From positions 1 through 37,304 of the IMG/VR virus record IMGVR_UViG_3300027896_000116: a DNA stretch of 37,304 nucleotides; one strand, 5' to 3'. Position numbers and translations under genes: made by a program. Under the pieces are notes generated by a model. That model did no database searches. It saw only the letters and a program-made list of their open reading frames with translations, and had not been told where the DNA came from. Positions within the stretch are counted from its first letter, which is position 1; each line of letters opens with the position of its first letter. The stretch comes from a virus. Below are positions 1 to 7,377 of this stretch, piece after piece.

Positions 1-432
1 ACATCCGTGGTGGCAATAACATCCGTGGTGGCAATGACATCCGTGGTGGCAATGACATCCGTGGTGGCAATTACATCCGTGGTGGCAATTACATCCTTGG
101 TGGCAATGACATCCGTGGTGGCAATTACATCCGTGGTGGCAATGACATCCGTGGTGGCAATGACATCCGTGGTGGCAATGACATCCGTGGTGGCAATTAC
201 ATCCGTGGTGGCAATAACATCCTTGGTGGCAATAACATCCTTGGTGGCAATGACATCCTTGGTGGCAATGACATCCGTGGTGGCAATGACATCCGTGGTG
301 GCAATAACATCCTTGGTGGCAATGACATCCTTGGTGGCAATTACATCCTTGGTGGCAATGACATCCTTGGTGGCAATAACATCCGTGGTGGCAATAACAT
401 CCTTGGTGGCAATTACATCCTTGGTGGCAATG
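1..432. repeat. 18-bp minisatellite, 24 tandem copies
   Basis: Twenty-four head-to-tail copies of an 18-bp unit, acatccGtggtggcaatN, start at base 1, so the array probably continues outside the window. Only two positions vary: base 7 is G or T, and base 18 is A, G or T. There are no spacers, which excludes CRISPR. Three frames are open: frame 1 reads T-S-[VL]-V-A-[IM], frame 3 reads I-[RL]-G-G-N-[NDY], and one reverse frame reads V-I-A-T-[TK]-D. Only frame 3 continues into the next gene. Such arrays often end a contig, so copy number may be affected by assembly. Confidence 0.95.
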
Positions 433-794
433 ATGTTATCGGTTGTATGAAATGCGAAGGAATATCCCGATCTATCTTTTGTTTAGATCGAAGTGGTAAA
501 CTCTTAGCATTCAACAAAAAAATCACAGAGAAACGTTTTGAAGAAATAAAGAAAAACATTTTGAGATTGTACGATGGTTGGAATCCAACATTCAACAATC
601 TTCAATCTTTATATCTTAAAAATGGATCAAAATGGGAAAAGACACCCATTCCCAAGGCGGCAAAAATATCAAAAGAAGAAGCATGGAAAGATATACCACA
701 AGATGCAATTGCTTATTTGTCAAGCCTAAAAGAATTCAATAGCAAGATATTCTTTGAAATCACTGGAATCAAAGTTGCCAAGAAACGTAAATAG
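3..794 (+). CDS. Hypothetical protein with repeat-encoded N-terminus, possibly 5'-truncated (alternative start 447)
   Basis: I do not recognise this gene. The ATG-initiated form (447-794, 115 aa) is basic and has C-x2-C near its start (MKCEG after a preceding Cys) plus a lysine-rich C-terminus. No convincing ribosome site precedes 447. The same frame is open without a stop through all 24 minisatellite units, giving about 24 hexapeptides I-[RL]-G-G-N-[NDY] joined directly to D-V-I-G-C-M-K-C-E-G. In this frame both variable bases of the repeat change the amino acid. No ATG occurs in the repeats, so a long form would need a start left of the window. The existence of the C-terminal domain is fairly safe; the true start is open. 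Confidence 0.5.
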   Translation: MRGGNNIRGGNDIRGGNDIRGGNYIRGGNYILGGNDIRGGNYIRGGNDIRGGNDIRGGNDIRGGNYIRGGNNILGGNNILGGNDILGGNDIRGGNDIRGGNNILGGNDILGGNYILGGNDILGGNNIRGGNNILGGNYILGGNDVIGCMKCEGISRSIFCLDRSGKLLAFNKKITEKRFEEIKKNILRLYDGWNPTFNNLQSLYLKNGSKWEKTPIPKAAKISKEEAWKDIPQDAIAYLSSLKEFNSKIFFEITGIKVAKKRK

Positions 795-802
795 GAAATA
801 TC

Positions 803-1090
803 ATGACTTCCGTATCTCAAATACCCAAAGGTCTGTGGTCAGCTTTCCTTTACGAAATGAAGAAGCATAAATCTTTTCGTGAAGGTTATCATCAGGGGCA
901 TCAATTAGGGCTTGCTGCTTTTTGTCTCACACGAGAAGCAGACTCAGGATATAGACATAAGTTCGGTGCTCTGGTTGCTTGCTTTGAAGATGGCCGGGTG
1001 ACAGATGTTGAACTTGATAAATCTGCTTACAGCGTCCGGGCTTACTCAGGAAAGAAAATAATCTACGATTATAGGGAGGTTAAGAAATGA
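803..1090 (+). CDS. Hypothetical protein, 95 aa
   Basis: Unrecognised small soluble protein, mixed alpha/beta in appearance, with an aromatic and basic middle (YHQGHQLGLAAF) and no membrane segment. A purine-rich GGAAA site lies just upstream of ATG 803. The stop overlaps the next start as ATGA (1087-1090), so the two are probably translationally coupled in an early operon of small accessory proteins. Confidence 0.75.
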   Translation: MTSVSQIPKGLWSAFLYEMKKHKSFREGYHQGHQLGLAAFCLTREADSGYRHKFGALVACFEDGRVTDVELDKSAYSVRAYSGKKIIYDYREVKK

Positions 1091-1305
1091 CAAAGGAAGA
1101 TTTTTCATTCGAGATTGACCTGGGGATAACAAAGTACAAAGTCTCGGGTACGTTTTTAGTTACTGATGAAACCCCGGAGGACTTCACACCTACGAGCATT
1201 ATTGAAGTAGAATCAGGGAATTCCTTAGATATTAAAACCTTAGACCCGCAATGGCTTGAAATAATAAAGGAAGAAGCTTTTGAAGAATGGGAGAACCAAT
1301 TATGA
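1087..1305 (+). CDS. Hypothetical acidic protein, 72 aa
   Basis: Unrecognised. The start is supported by AGGGAGG 7-8 bases upstream and the ATGA overlap with the preceding gene. The protein is strongly acidic, with a predicted beta-rich N-terminal half (FSFEIDLGITKYKVSGTF) and an acidic helix at the end (EIIKEEAFEEWENQL). Its stop overlaps ATG 1302. Cargo and order suggest an early phage operon; no function is visible. Confidence 0.7.
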   Translation: MTKEDFSFEIDLGITKYKVSGTFLVTDETPEDFTPTSIIEVESGNSLDIKTLDPQWLEIIKEEAFEEWENQL

Positions 1306-1469
1306 CACAAGAAGATTGGACTTTATTCGGCGTGATTATCGCCTGTGCAATAGCACTTGGGGTTATAGGATATGGCCTTTATTGGATTATTTCATATCAT
1401 ATTTGGCTGAACGGTAAGACAACCATTGAACCAGAGAATGAGGAGGATGAAGATGTATTACGTCATTGA
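1302..1469 (+). CDS. Small membrane protein, 55 aa
   Basis: ATG 1302 is preferred over in-frame ATG 1287 because it overlaps the previous stop as ATGA and has GGGAG upstream. One hydrophobic segment (FGVIIACAIALGVIGYGLYW, about residues 8-27) is followed by an acidic tail (EPENEEDED). Single-pass membrane protein of unknown role. Confidence 0.6.
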   Translation: MTQEDWTLFGVIIACAIALGVIGYGLYWIISYHIWLNGKTTIEPENEEDEDVLRH

Positions 1470-1587
1470 TGTTGACAGACGGAGGATAATATTATGGAGA
1501 AAATCTTATCGCTCCATCAAGATGTTCATGCTTACGCATAATTTAGAGGAAGATGAACATACAAAGATTGTGAAAGAAATAAATTAA
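1453..1587 (+). CDS. Small hypothetical protein, 44 aa
   Basis: Starts MYYVIDVDRRRIILW and ends KIVKEIN. A strong GGAGGATGAAG site sits directly before ATG 1453, inside the 3' end of the preceding membrane protein gene, which it overlaps by 17 bases. Very basic N-terminal half, acidic C-terminal half. The good ribosome site and the lack of any other gene in 1470-1609 support it. Confidence 0.55.
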   Translation: MYYVIDVDRRRIILWRKSYRSIKMFMLTHNLEEDEHTKIVKEIN

Positions 1588-1609
1588 TCAAACTACAAGG
1601 AGAAGTAAA

Positions 1610-2587
1610 ATGACACAGGCAATACAAAAAACAAATGACAATATGATTGAATCACTCGTATTAAAAGGCGACCTGTCAGGTCTATCACCTCATGATAAGG
1701 TTGAATATTATCGTCTTATGTGCGAAAGAGTCGGCCTTGATCCAACAACGCAGCCATTCAAGCTTTTGAATCTATCCGGCAAGCAGGTGATGTATTGTGA
1801 TCGATCCGGTGCTCAACAGTTGAATAAAATACACGGCGTTTCACATCAAAAGTTGGAAGAAAAAGAAGTCCGGGATGTCTTCATTGTTTATATGAGGGCA
1901 TCGATGAAAAGCGAGAAGGGTGAACGATTCACCGATTCAAGTGGAGCAGTCAATATCGCGGGTCTGAAAGGTGATGCGCTGGCAAATGCTATTATGAAAG
2001 CAGAGACAAAAGCGAAACGTAGGGCAACACTTGATTTGCTTGGCCTCGGTATCTTGGATGAATCTGAAGTCGAGACCATACCAGGCGCACGCAAGGTCCA
2101 AATTGGTGAGAAGTTTGATGAATCCTTCCCTGAAGATATATCACAGGAAAAACCGGCACAGGTTCAATCTCAAGGCGCATCGTTCGATCAATTCGATCCG
2201 CGAAAAGAAATTATGACTTTCGGGAAAAATCACAACGGCATTGAATGGATAAACGTTCCTGATTCATATTTAGAATGGATGTCCGATGCTGCCAAAGGCG
2301 ATGACCAAATCAAAGCAAAAGCAACGCTTGAATTCAAAAAGAAAGTCGGTGCCCAATTGCCCGATGTGTTCGATGGCGTGTTTGATAAAAAGCCGGATGA
2401 ATTAACACCGATTGAACAACTCCAGGCCTCATTTGACATTGCTTATCGCAACAATAATGTTGAGGTTCTTGAAACATGGGCAGAAATACACAAGGCAGAA
2501 ATCGACAAGCTGTCTGAGACCGAAAAGAAGGGTATGCGAAAATTGTATGCTGATGCAATCAAAAAATTTGGAGGAAAAACGAAATGA
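1610..2587 (+). CDS. Putative Bet/RecT-like single-strand annealing recombinase
   Basis: 325 aa, start supported by AAGGAGAAGTAAA before the ATG. Residues about 15-150 show the pattern of phage annealing proteins: a short helical start, a GLDPTTQPF-type segment resembling the 'NPF/NPL' region of Bet/RecT proteins, and the motif AIMKAETKAKRRATLDLLGLG followed by an acidic DESEVETIPGA. The C-terminal half is charged and probably helical. These proteins bind ssDNA ends and anneal complementary strands. The adjacent coiled-coil gene and NinG nuclease fit a recombination module. No exonuclease partner was recognised, and the family call rests on motif resemblance only; other ssDNA-binding recombination proteins are possible. 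Confidence 0.5.
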   Translation: MTQAIQKTNDNMIESLVLKGDLSGLSPHDKVEYYRLMCERVGLDPTTQPFKLLNLSGKQVMYCDRSGAQQLNKIHGVSHQKLEEKEVRDVFIVYMRASMKSEKGERFTDSSGAVNIAGLKGDALANAIMKAETKAKRRATLDLLGLGILDESEVETIPGARKVQIGEKFDESFPEDISQEKPAQVQSQGASFDQFDPRKEIMTFGKNHNGIEWINVPDSYLEWMSDAAKGDDQIKAKATLEFKKKVGAQLPDVFDGVFDKKPDELTPIEQLQASFDIAYRNNNVEVLETWAEIHKAEIDKLSETEKKGMRKLYADAIKKFGGKTK

Positions 2588-3222
2588 ACCAAGCACTTAT
2601 AAAACCCGAAGAATATGACATCGACCTTACCGAATGGAACGCCCTTTCAATCAAGGCCGAAAGAATCTCTGAAGCAATTGCTGTGGATTCGGATGAAGAG
2701 GAAACAATGGCCATTGATTCGTTGGCAGATATAAAGCGATTCATGAAACAGATTGAAGATGCCAGAAAGAACCAGGTCGATCCATTTAACAAACTCGTCA
2801 AACGTGTCAACGATATATTTCGGCCTATTGGTGATGGTCTTGTAAAATCTGAATCTGTTATCAAAGACAAGGTTAAACAATGGCGAATCAAAAAAGAAGC
2901 CATCAGGCAGGAAGAGGAACGCAAACGACAAATTGAATATCAAAAGCAGATCGCCGAAGAACAGGCCAAAGCAAAGAAAGAAAAACGCGAAGCTGAAATA
3001 GTTCCGCCACCTCCGACAATTATGCAAACAAACGTCAGGGGAACACCATCAACTGCCTCAAGTCGTAAGGTCTGGAAGTTTGAGGTATTGGATGAGACAA
3101 AAATCCCACGTGAATATCTCGTCTTGGACGAATCAAAGATCAAGGCAATGATTAAGACCGGCACACGCGAGATCGCAGGAATCAAAATATACGAAGATTT
3201 TGAAATATCGGTAAGGGCTTAA
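2584..3222 (+). CDS. Coiled-coil recombination-associated phage protein
   Basis: 212 aa; ATG overlaps the previous stop (ATGA) with GGAGG upstream. Residues about 45-140 form a long charged helix (KRFMKQIEDARKNQVDPF, then repeated EEERKRQIEYQKQIAEEQ). A proline stretch (VPPPPT) follows, then a compact C-terminal domain with KVWKFEVLDETKIPREYL and EIAGIKIYEDFEISV. From memory this two-part architecture recurs in phages next to annealing or replication genes; its biochemical role is not established. Coupling to the annealing protein suggests they act together. Confidence 0.6.
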   Translation: MNQALIKPEEYDIDLTEWNALSIKAERISEAIAVDSDEEETMAIDSLADIKRFMKQIEDARKNQVDPFNKLVKRVNDIFRPIGDGLVKSESVIKDKVKQWRIKKEAIRQEEERKRQIEYQKQIAEEQAKAKKEKREAEIVPPPPTIMQTNVRGTPSTASSRKVWKFEVLDETKIPREYLVLDESKIKAMIKTGTREIAGIKIYEDFEISVRA

Positions 3223-3224
3223 TT

Positions 3225-3422
3225 ATGCCCGATGAAATCAAAATAACACACAAGACGGAGGATGGCAAGAAGTCAAGCATTGTCATCCTCGAAAGCAAAA
3301 GTAAGAGAGCTGTAATTGACTATGCGAACCATAAATACGTAAAACACGGTTGGAAGTGGAAACAGAAGCTTGAATTGATCGGATGGTTCAATAAACGATA
3401 CAGAGGGATATTGACAAAATGA
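3225..3422 (+). CDS. Small basic protein, 65 aa
   Basis: Unrecognised. Lysine-rich throughout (KITHKTEDGKKSS, HKYVKHGWKWKQKLELIGWF), consistent with nucleic acid binding, but no named motif is visible. It begins two bases after the previous stop, and its stop overlaps ATG 3419 as ATGA. Confidence 0.65.
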   Translation: MPDEIKITHKTEDGKKSSIVILESKSKRAVIDYANHKYVKHGWKWKQKLELIGWFNKRYRGILTK

Positions 3423-3535
3423 AAAACCAAATGATTAACACAGATCCGCGCAATAACGTATTCTATCCAATTGTCTTAATGGCCATCGGGTATCTTCTGG
3501 CTATTTTTACAATTGCACTGATAAGGGGATGCTAA
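3419..3535 (+). CDS. Small single-pass membrane protein, 38 aa
   Basis: Reads MKNQMINTDPRNNVFYPIV and then a hydrophobic helix VLMAIGYLLAIFTIALIRGC. ATGA overlap with the preceding gene and GATATTGACAAA just before the start. Being short, it would be missed by ordinary length cut-offs. Function unknown. Confidence 0.5.
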   Translation: MKNQMINTDPRNNVFYPIVLMAIGYLLAIFTIALIRGC

Positions 3536-3536
3536 T

Positions 3537-3767
3537 ATGGAAAACTTCGCTTTGAATCATTTCGATGTTCATTACCAGAATCCTTTTCGAGAAGACGGTG
3601 AAAGTTTCAATAAGTTCAAAGCCCGCTGCAATCGTAGCATGGCATGGGTTAAGAATGCCTACATGCTCAGATTCGGTCAATGTAAGAAGTGGAAGAAAAG
3701 CCCGAACAACGGACACGTACCACATCAACCAAGAGATGGAAAGACACATGCCAAAATCCAAAGGTAA
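3537..3767 (+). CDS. Hypothetical protein, 76 aa
   Basis: ATG 3537 lies one base after the previous stop and is preceded by AAGGGGATGC. Contains a helical segment ESFNKFKARCNRSMAWVKN and a very basic C-terminus. Its 3' end overlaps the NinG start by 20 bases, as is common for coupled genes. No family recognised. Confidence 0.55.
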   Translation: MENFALNHFDVHYQNPFREDGESFNKFKARCNRSMAWVKNAYMLRFGQCKKWKKSPNNGHVPHQPRDGKTHAKIQR

Positions 3768-4176
3768 ATTATCCATCCCGAAACCTGGTAAGAAGATCAA
3801 CTGGAAGAAACGTTTCTGGAAAGTCTTTTCTGAATATATCCGCAGACGGGATAGGGGGCAATGTTTTACTTGCTCAACTCGCAAAGATTACAAAGAAATG
3901 GACGCTGGTCACTATATCCCGGCTGGCGTCTGTCAATTAGCACCAGCTTTATACTTCAGCGAAAAAAATGTCCATTGTCAGTGTACAGCATGCAACAGGT
4001 TCAAGCACGGAAATCTATCGGTTTATGCGATTAATCTTGTGAGAAAATATGGTCCCAATATCTTGACCGAATTAGATCATTTGAAAAATCAACATACCAA
4101 ATGGACTGATTGGACTTACAAAGTTTATATCGATGAATATAAAAGGAAACTTGAAGAATTAGAAAAAAGTTCTTGA
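3748..4176 (+). CDS. ninG: NinG/Rap-like recombination endonuclease
   Basis: 142 aa, choosing ATG 3748 (MPKSKGKLSIPK) because the upstream in-frame sequence overlaps another gene and does not resemble the family. It carries the NinG signature: WKVFSEYIRRRDRG, a C-F-T-C pair, KEMDAGHYIP, then NVHCQCTACNRFKHGN. The paired cysteines and the GH / H-x-Q-C-x2-C-N-x-F residues form the metal-binding nuclease site. In lambda, NinG (Rap) is a structure-specific nuclease that works with Red-type recombination, matching the upstream recombination genes. Length is somewhat below that of lambda NinG. Confidence 0.88.
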   Translation: MPKSKGKLSIPKPGKKINWKKRFWKVFSEYIRRRDRGQCFTCSTRKDYKEMDAGHYIPAGVCQLAPALYFSEKNVHCQCTACNRFKHGNLSVYAINLVRKYGPNILTELDHLKNQHTKWTDWTYKVYIDEYKRKLEELEKSS

Positions 4177-4201
4177 CTTTGTGGATATGTTTTTTTATCA
4201 T
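4173..4201 (+). promoter_or_regulatory. Predicted sigma70-type promoter for the replication operon
   Basis: TTGACT (4173-4178), a 17-base spacer, then TATCAT (4196-4201); each box matches 5 of 6 consensus bases. It overlaps the last codons and stop of ninG. Transcription would start near 4208, at the first base of the inverted-repeat leader described next. Confidence 0.6.
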
Positions 4202-4208
4202 TTTTATA

Positions 4209-4320
4209 GCGATGACACTGATTAATTCCATATCGAAAATTCAAATTGCCCCAAAGGAATTCAGGATACCCTTCCTCGGATTGGTGTCATCGCAACTGAT
4301 GAACGGCGGGGCTTTCTTTT
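4209..4320 (+). ncRNA. Structured leader or small RNA ahead of replication genes
   Basis: A perfect 10-bp inverted repeat, GCGATGACAC (4209-4218) and GTGTCATCGC (4284-4293), closes a 65-base loop. Inside it AATTCC (about 4225) can pair with GGAATT, or AGGAA with TTCCT. GCCCC in the loop (4248-4252) is complementary to GGGGC (4308-4312) downstream, which would make a pseudoknot or a competing, terminator-like stem just before CTTTCTTTTT. It sits immediately after the predicted transcription start. It could be a cis-regulatory leader or a free small RNA; I recognise no known class. Confidence 0.4.
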
Positions 4321-4336
4321 TATTGGACAAAGTCTA

Positions 4337-4432
4337 ATGGAAAAACGATTTAATGATTTTATAAATGAATGTTTATCATATTACAAAATAGAAACCACAT
4401 GGGTAAGATTGCATTTTGACGGGAAATTATAA
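4337..4432 (+). CDS. Possible leader peptide or micro-protein, 31 aa
   Basis: Reads MEKRFNDFINECLSYYKIE and ends LHFDGKL. Its stop overlaps the helicase-loader start as TAATG, a typical coupling arrangement. The ribosome site is weak (GGACAAAG). It may serve to couple or tune translation of the loader. Confidence 0.4.
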   Translation: MEKRFNDFINECLSYYKIETTWVRLHFDGKL

Positions 4433-5181
4433 TGCCGAGGAATCGTATGATTAAGCCGGAATTTTGGTCAAGTCAGTCATTGCATCGAGTTTCTCTTGAA
4501 GCTCGGCTGCTTTTTATCGGTATTTGGAATTTTTCTGATGACTTTGGTGTATGTTTGGACTCAAATCGGAAAATATTGGGTGAAATCTTTCCTAATGACG
4601 AGCAGATCACTGAGCGAAAAATACAAAAATGGAAACAGGAGCTTATTAACGAAACACTTCTTTTGCCTGTTGTTCATAATGCCGCAAATTATTTGATTAT
4701 AAGAAGTTGGAGCGAACATCAGAAGGTAGATCATCCCTCTGGAAGGCGATGGTTAGCCAACGAAATCATCGAAGAACTCTCGACAAAATACCTATCTTCT
4801 CGCGAAGGACTCGCGACAAACTCGCGCTCTAAAGAAGAAAGAGGAAAGAAGAAAGAGGAAAGTGAAAAGACAAAGTATGGAGACTCTGTTTTTCTTTCAA
4901 ATGAAGAATACTCTTCTTTGCTTATACGTCTTGATGAAAAAGATTCTCGCGTGAAACGGTGTATCGAAATTCTGGATAATTACAAAGGTGCGTCCGGCAA
5001 AACATACAAATCAGATTACAAGGCAATTCTTTCTTGGGTTATCGGTGAACTCGAAAAAAGAGAGCAGACCGGCGGCAAGAAAACCAAACCCACAAACGGA
5101 GCTGGTGACATAAACGCTGGATTTCAAACGCAAAGAATTCTCCGAGAAAAAGAAGAACAAAAAAAGAGTAAAGCACAATGA
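4432..5181 (+). CDS. Replication initiator / helicase loader, DnaD-DnaT-like
   Basis: 249 aa. The N-terminus MPRNRMIKPEFWSSQSL..ARLLFIGIWNFSDDFGV followed by GEIFPNDEQIT..KIQKWKQELI and WSEHQKVDHPS is the winged-helix found in many phage primosome proteins. The C-terminus has KTYKSDYKAILSWVI, the short helical motif of DnaT/DnaD-type helicase loaders. A charged lysine/glutamate linker joins the two. Such proteins bind the phage origin and deliver DnaB; the helicase gene follows with a 4-base overlap. The origin may lie in or near this gene, but no iterons were found. Confidence 0.8.
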   Translation: MPRNRMIKPEFWSSQSLHRVSLEARLLFIGIWNFSDDFGVCLDSNRKILGEIFPNDEQITERKIQKWKQELINETLLLPVVHNAANYLIIRSWSEHQKVDHPSGRRWLANEIIEELSTKYLSSREGLATNSRSKEERGKKKEESEKTKYGDSVFLSNEEYSSLLIRLDEKDSRVKRCIEILDNYKGASGKTYKSDYKAILSWVIGELEKREQTGGKKTKPTNGAGDINAGFQTQRILREKEEQKKSKAQ

Positions 5182-6536
5182 ATGATCGAACACCTCCACA
5201 GTGTATTGATGTTGAATGTGCCGTTCTTGGTTCTATGCTTTTAGAACGGGATGCGATTTATATTGCCTCTCGAATATTAAGGGCAGATTCGTTTTATAAG
5301 CCAGCACATCAGACAATCTTCCAAAGATTAATTGACCTTTACGAAAAAGATATAGACGCGAATCTTATTTCTTTGACTCAGGAATTAAAACAAAACGGCG
5401 AACTTGAATCTATCGGCGGTGAATATTATCTCACAGAACTTACAACAAAGATTTCAAGTGCCGCAAATGTTGAATATCAGTCTCATGTGGTTTTTGAAAG
5501 TGCACTAAAACGATTGGTGATTCAAGCATCATCTTCAATCTCAGAAGAATCATTCTCTGATACGTCTGACATATTCGACCTCATTTCTTCAATACAGAAT
5601 CTTGATATTGAACTTATGGGCCGGGTGAACGCTTGTAAAAGTTACGATAAACTTTCTCTACTCAATGCTTTTGTACAGTATATCCAAGATAAAAACAACA
5701 AGAAAAAGTTTCCAACTGGCTTTCCCACTCTTGATCGAATGCTAAAGGGTGGACTTCCTACGGGTGGGTATTCCATCTTAGGTGGAGATCCTGGAGCTGG
5801 GAAGACCAGTTGGATGCTTTCTGCTGCTCTTCACATGGCAAAACAAAACCACAATGTATGTTTTATCGAAGGTGAAATGCCAACACATGAAATATTCGAG
5901 AGGATGAATGGTATATGGTCCGGTGTGGATATTGATGAAATTGTTTCCGGGAATAGATACGATGAACTGACCAAGCCATTTATTTCGATGATACATAATA
6001 TTCCTTTTACGCTTGTGAAAAATTTTGATCGAACTATCGAAGCATTGGTTGCAGACATAAAACATGCGGTTTATAAAAAAGCTGATATTGTATTCATAGA
6101 TTATTTGCAGGTCTTTGCACCTCGCGGAAAATCTGACAATGAATTTTCAGCTATTAAATTAGTCTCAGAAACTATACGTTCTTTGTCTTTGAAAAATCCG
6201 ATTCATATCTGTGTGGCCTCGGCTTATACTCGTGATGCTGAATTTTATGGATCGAATCTTTTGAAGTTTGATGCCTCCCAGTTGTTGAGATTGAATTTTG
6301 ATAAAGAAGATAAGTCGAAAAGACTTGAAGAGTTGACAAATCCCCGTCGTGATATTACTTTGGAAGTAGAAAAAAATCGCGGCGGTGCAAGAGGTGATTT
6401 ATCTATCAGGTATTTTTTGGATTCTCAAAAAATGATTGAACTTGATGAAAGCGGTCAATATGTTCCTCCAGCATTTAATAATAATAATGTTATAGGTGAA
6501 CATGAAGAATCAACTCAGACTGAAGCACCTTTTTGA
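5178..6536 (+). CDS. dnaB: Replicative DNA helicase, DnaB family
   Basis: 452 aa, full length for the family. The N-terminal domain (PPQCIDVECAVLGSMLLE..FYKPAHQTIF) resembles DnaB. The RecA-like domain contains Walker A GGDPGAGKTS (about residue 198), an EGEMP segment, Walker B ADIVFIDYLQVF, and the C-terminal EVEKNRGGARGD motif that supplies arginine finger and DNA-binding loops. It unwinds the fork on the lagging strand as a hexamer. ATGA overlap with the loader gene supports an operon. No separate primase was recognised in the window. Confidence 0.95.
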   Translation: MNDRTPPQCIDVECAVLGSMLLERDAIYIASRILRADSFYKPAHQTIFQRLIDLYEKDIDANLISLTQELKQNGELESIGGEYYLTELTTKISSAANVEYQSHVVFESALKRLVIQASSSISEESFSDTSDIFDLISSIQNLDIELMGRVNACKSYDKLSLLNAFVQYIQDKNNKKKFPTGFPTLDRMLKGGLPTGGYSILGGDPGAGKTSWMLSAALHMAKQNHNVCFIEGEMPTHEIFERMNGIWSGVDIDEIVSGNRYDELTKPFISMIHNIPFTLVKNFDRTIEALVADIKHAVYKKADIVFIDYLQVFAPRGKSDNEFSAIKLVSETIRSLSLKNPIHICVASAYTRDAEFYGSNLLKFDASQLLRLNFDKEDKSKRLEELTNPRRDITLEVEKNRGGARGDLSIRYFLDSQKMIELDESGQYVPPAFNNNNVIGEHEESTQTEAPF

Positions 6537-6690
6537 AAAGGCCAAGTCAGAAAATGCTCCGCAAGGATCTGCCAATTTTTCTGATGGAACAATTCTTTAC
6601 GGTCGAGTAATAAAAGGGCGTGGAGAAAATAAAGTTTTGATCGGTATGAAACATAAAAGATACAAGATATTGCCATTTATTGAGATTTAG
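6502..6690 (+). CDS. Hypothetical basic protein, 62 aa
   Basis: ATG 6502 is preferred over GTG 6496 because ATAGGTGAAC gives it a ribosome site; it overlaps the dnaB end by 35 bases. The protein (MKNQLRLKHLFEKAKSE.. then GTILYGRVIKGRGENKVLIG) looks like a small beta-barrel-type domain with a helical start. Function unknown. Confidence 0.6.
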   Translation: MKNQLRLKHLFEKAKSENAPQGSANFSDGTILYGRVIKGRGENKVLIGMKHKRYKILPFIEI

Positions 6691-6691
6691 T

Positions 6692-6710
6692 TCACTCGCT
6701 GCGCGAGTGA
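6692..6710. other. Perfect hairpin, 8-bp stem
   Basis: TCACTCGC / GCGAGTGA separated by TGC, one base after the stop of the preceding gene. No T-run follows, so it is not a standard terminator. It stands at the left edge of the accessory island and could be an RNA processing or recombination landmark. Confidence 0.6.
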
Positions 6711-6726
6711 CAACAGAACGGGATGC

Positions 6727-7124
6727 GTTTAACCTGCGGGCGTAGGATGTTTCAAGACATTAAAACAGTTGTTGTTTTTGCGCGATTCACGGAGGAAAAT
6801 ATGAGATTGAAACGAAAGGAGCAAGTATGACATTAGAACGATTCTTCAAAATAGCACATCAAAAAGGAATTATAGATTTCAATTTACGTGCAGATGTTTA
6901 TACCGGAATCGTATCTTTCTACATTCATCCAGACAGCAAGGACGGCGATACAAGAGACTATTATGTATTCGGCAACGAATTGATACCGAAAGAAGAATTT
7001 GACAAACGAAAAGCTGAGTGTGGCGAAAAACTGATAAAACGATTCTTGGAAATTAAGGAGCGCAAAAATAACACAACGGGAAATGCAGAAAGCTCTTCCC
7101 GTCCACTTGAGCCGCTGGTTAGGC
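6727..7124. repeat. attC-like junction 1 (degenerate) with nested module 6768-7077
   Basis: Left end GTTTAACCTGCGG (6727), right end TTGAGCCGCTGGTTAGGC (to 7124). The inner arms pair poorly, so this copy is decayed. After a TTCAAG..TTAAAA segment shared with junctions 3 and 4, a nested module begins with GTTGTTGTTTTTGCGC (6768-6783) and ends with GCGCAAAAATAACACAAC (7060-7077), its near-complement. CGGGAA/TTCCCG (about 7077-7101) forms a further hairpin on the right. Confidence 0.45.
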
Positions 7125-7252
7125 AGTTGCCGCTACCAGAGATTAAGAGATTATGTGATATAATACTTAACAATATTACGAATGTTGGAAAAGAAGCCGA
7201 AGGGTTGGCATTGCTGATTGCACACGATGAATCTTTGCGGCAATCTGCCTAA
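6827..7252 (+). CDS. Hypothetical protein, apparent module fusion, 141 aa
   Basis: Strong GAAAGGAG site before ATG 6827. A 9-codon minicistron (6801-6830), itself with GGAGGAAAAT, overlaps the start as ATGA and may couple translation. Residues 1-80 form an unrecognised domain (LERFFKIAHQKGIIDFNL..DYYVFGNELIPKEEF). Residues about 90-101 (SSRPLEPLVRQ) are simply the attC-like junction read through in frame, and the last 40 residues (EIKRLCDIILNN..) come from the next module. The stop is the TAA of GCCTAAC. It may be a chimera created by module insertion. Confidence 0.55.
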   Translation: MTLERFFKIAHQKGIIDFNLRADVYTGIVSFYIHPDSKDGDTRDYYVFGNELIPKEEFDKRKAECGEKLIKRFLEIKERKNNTTGNAESSSRPLEPLVRQLPLPEIKRLCDIILNNITNVGKEAEGLALLIAHDESLRQSA

Positions 7253-7377
7253 CGGTTGCGGTAAGCTGCCACGACGGAAAGGATGAATAACGATGAATGA
7301 CGATGCTAATAAAAATCAAAACAACAACGGGGAATTGCAATCCGGCTCAAGTGGTCAGCTTGACCACGAGGTTAGGC
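7247..7377. repeat. attC-like junction 2
   Basis: R'' GCCTAAC (7247-7253), inner arm GCGGTAAGCTGCCAC (7258-7272); opposite arm GTGGTCAGCTTGACCAC (7351-7367), R' GTTAGGC (7371-7377). The arms pair at 14 of 15 positions, leaving C and A unpaired on the right arm, six bases apart. 131 bp, within the usual attC range. The right arm is also nearly self-complementary. Confidence 0.7.

Noticed and set aside
1-432. CRISPR-like periodic repeat
   Set aside because: Units are contiguous with no unique spacers and vary only at two fixed positions; it is a minisatellite.
7-450. Frame-1 open frame through the minisatellite (TSVVAM repeats)
   Set aside because: It ends two codons after the repeat without joining any other coding sequence; frame 3 continues into the next gene instead.
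6692-6710. Terminator after the 62-aa gene
   Set aside because: Perfect hairpin but no T-run follows.
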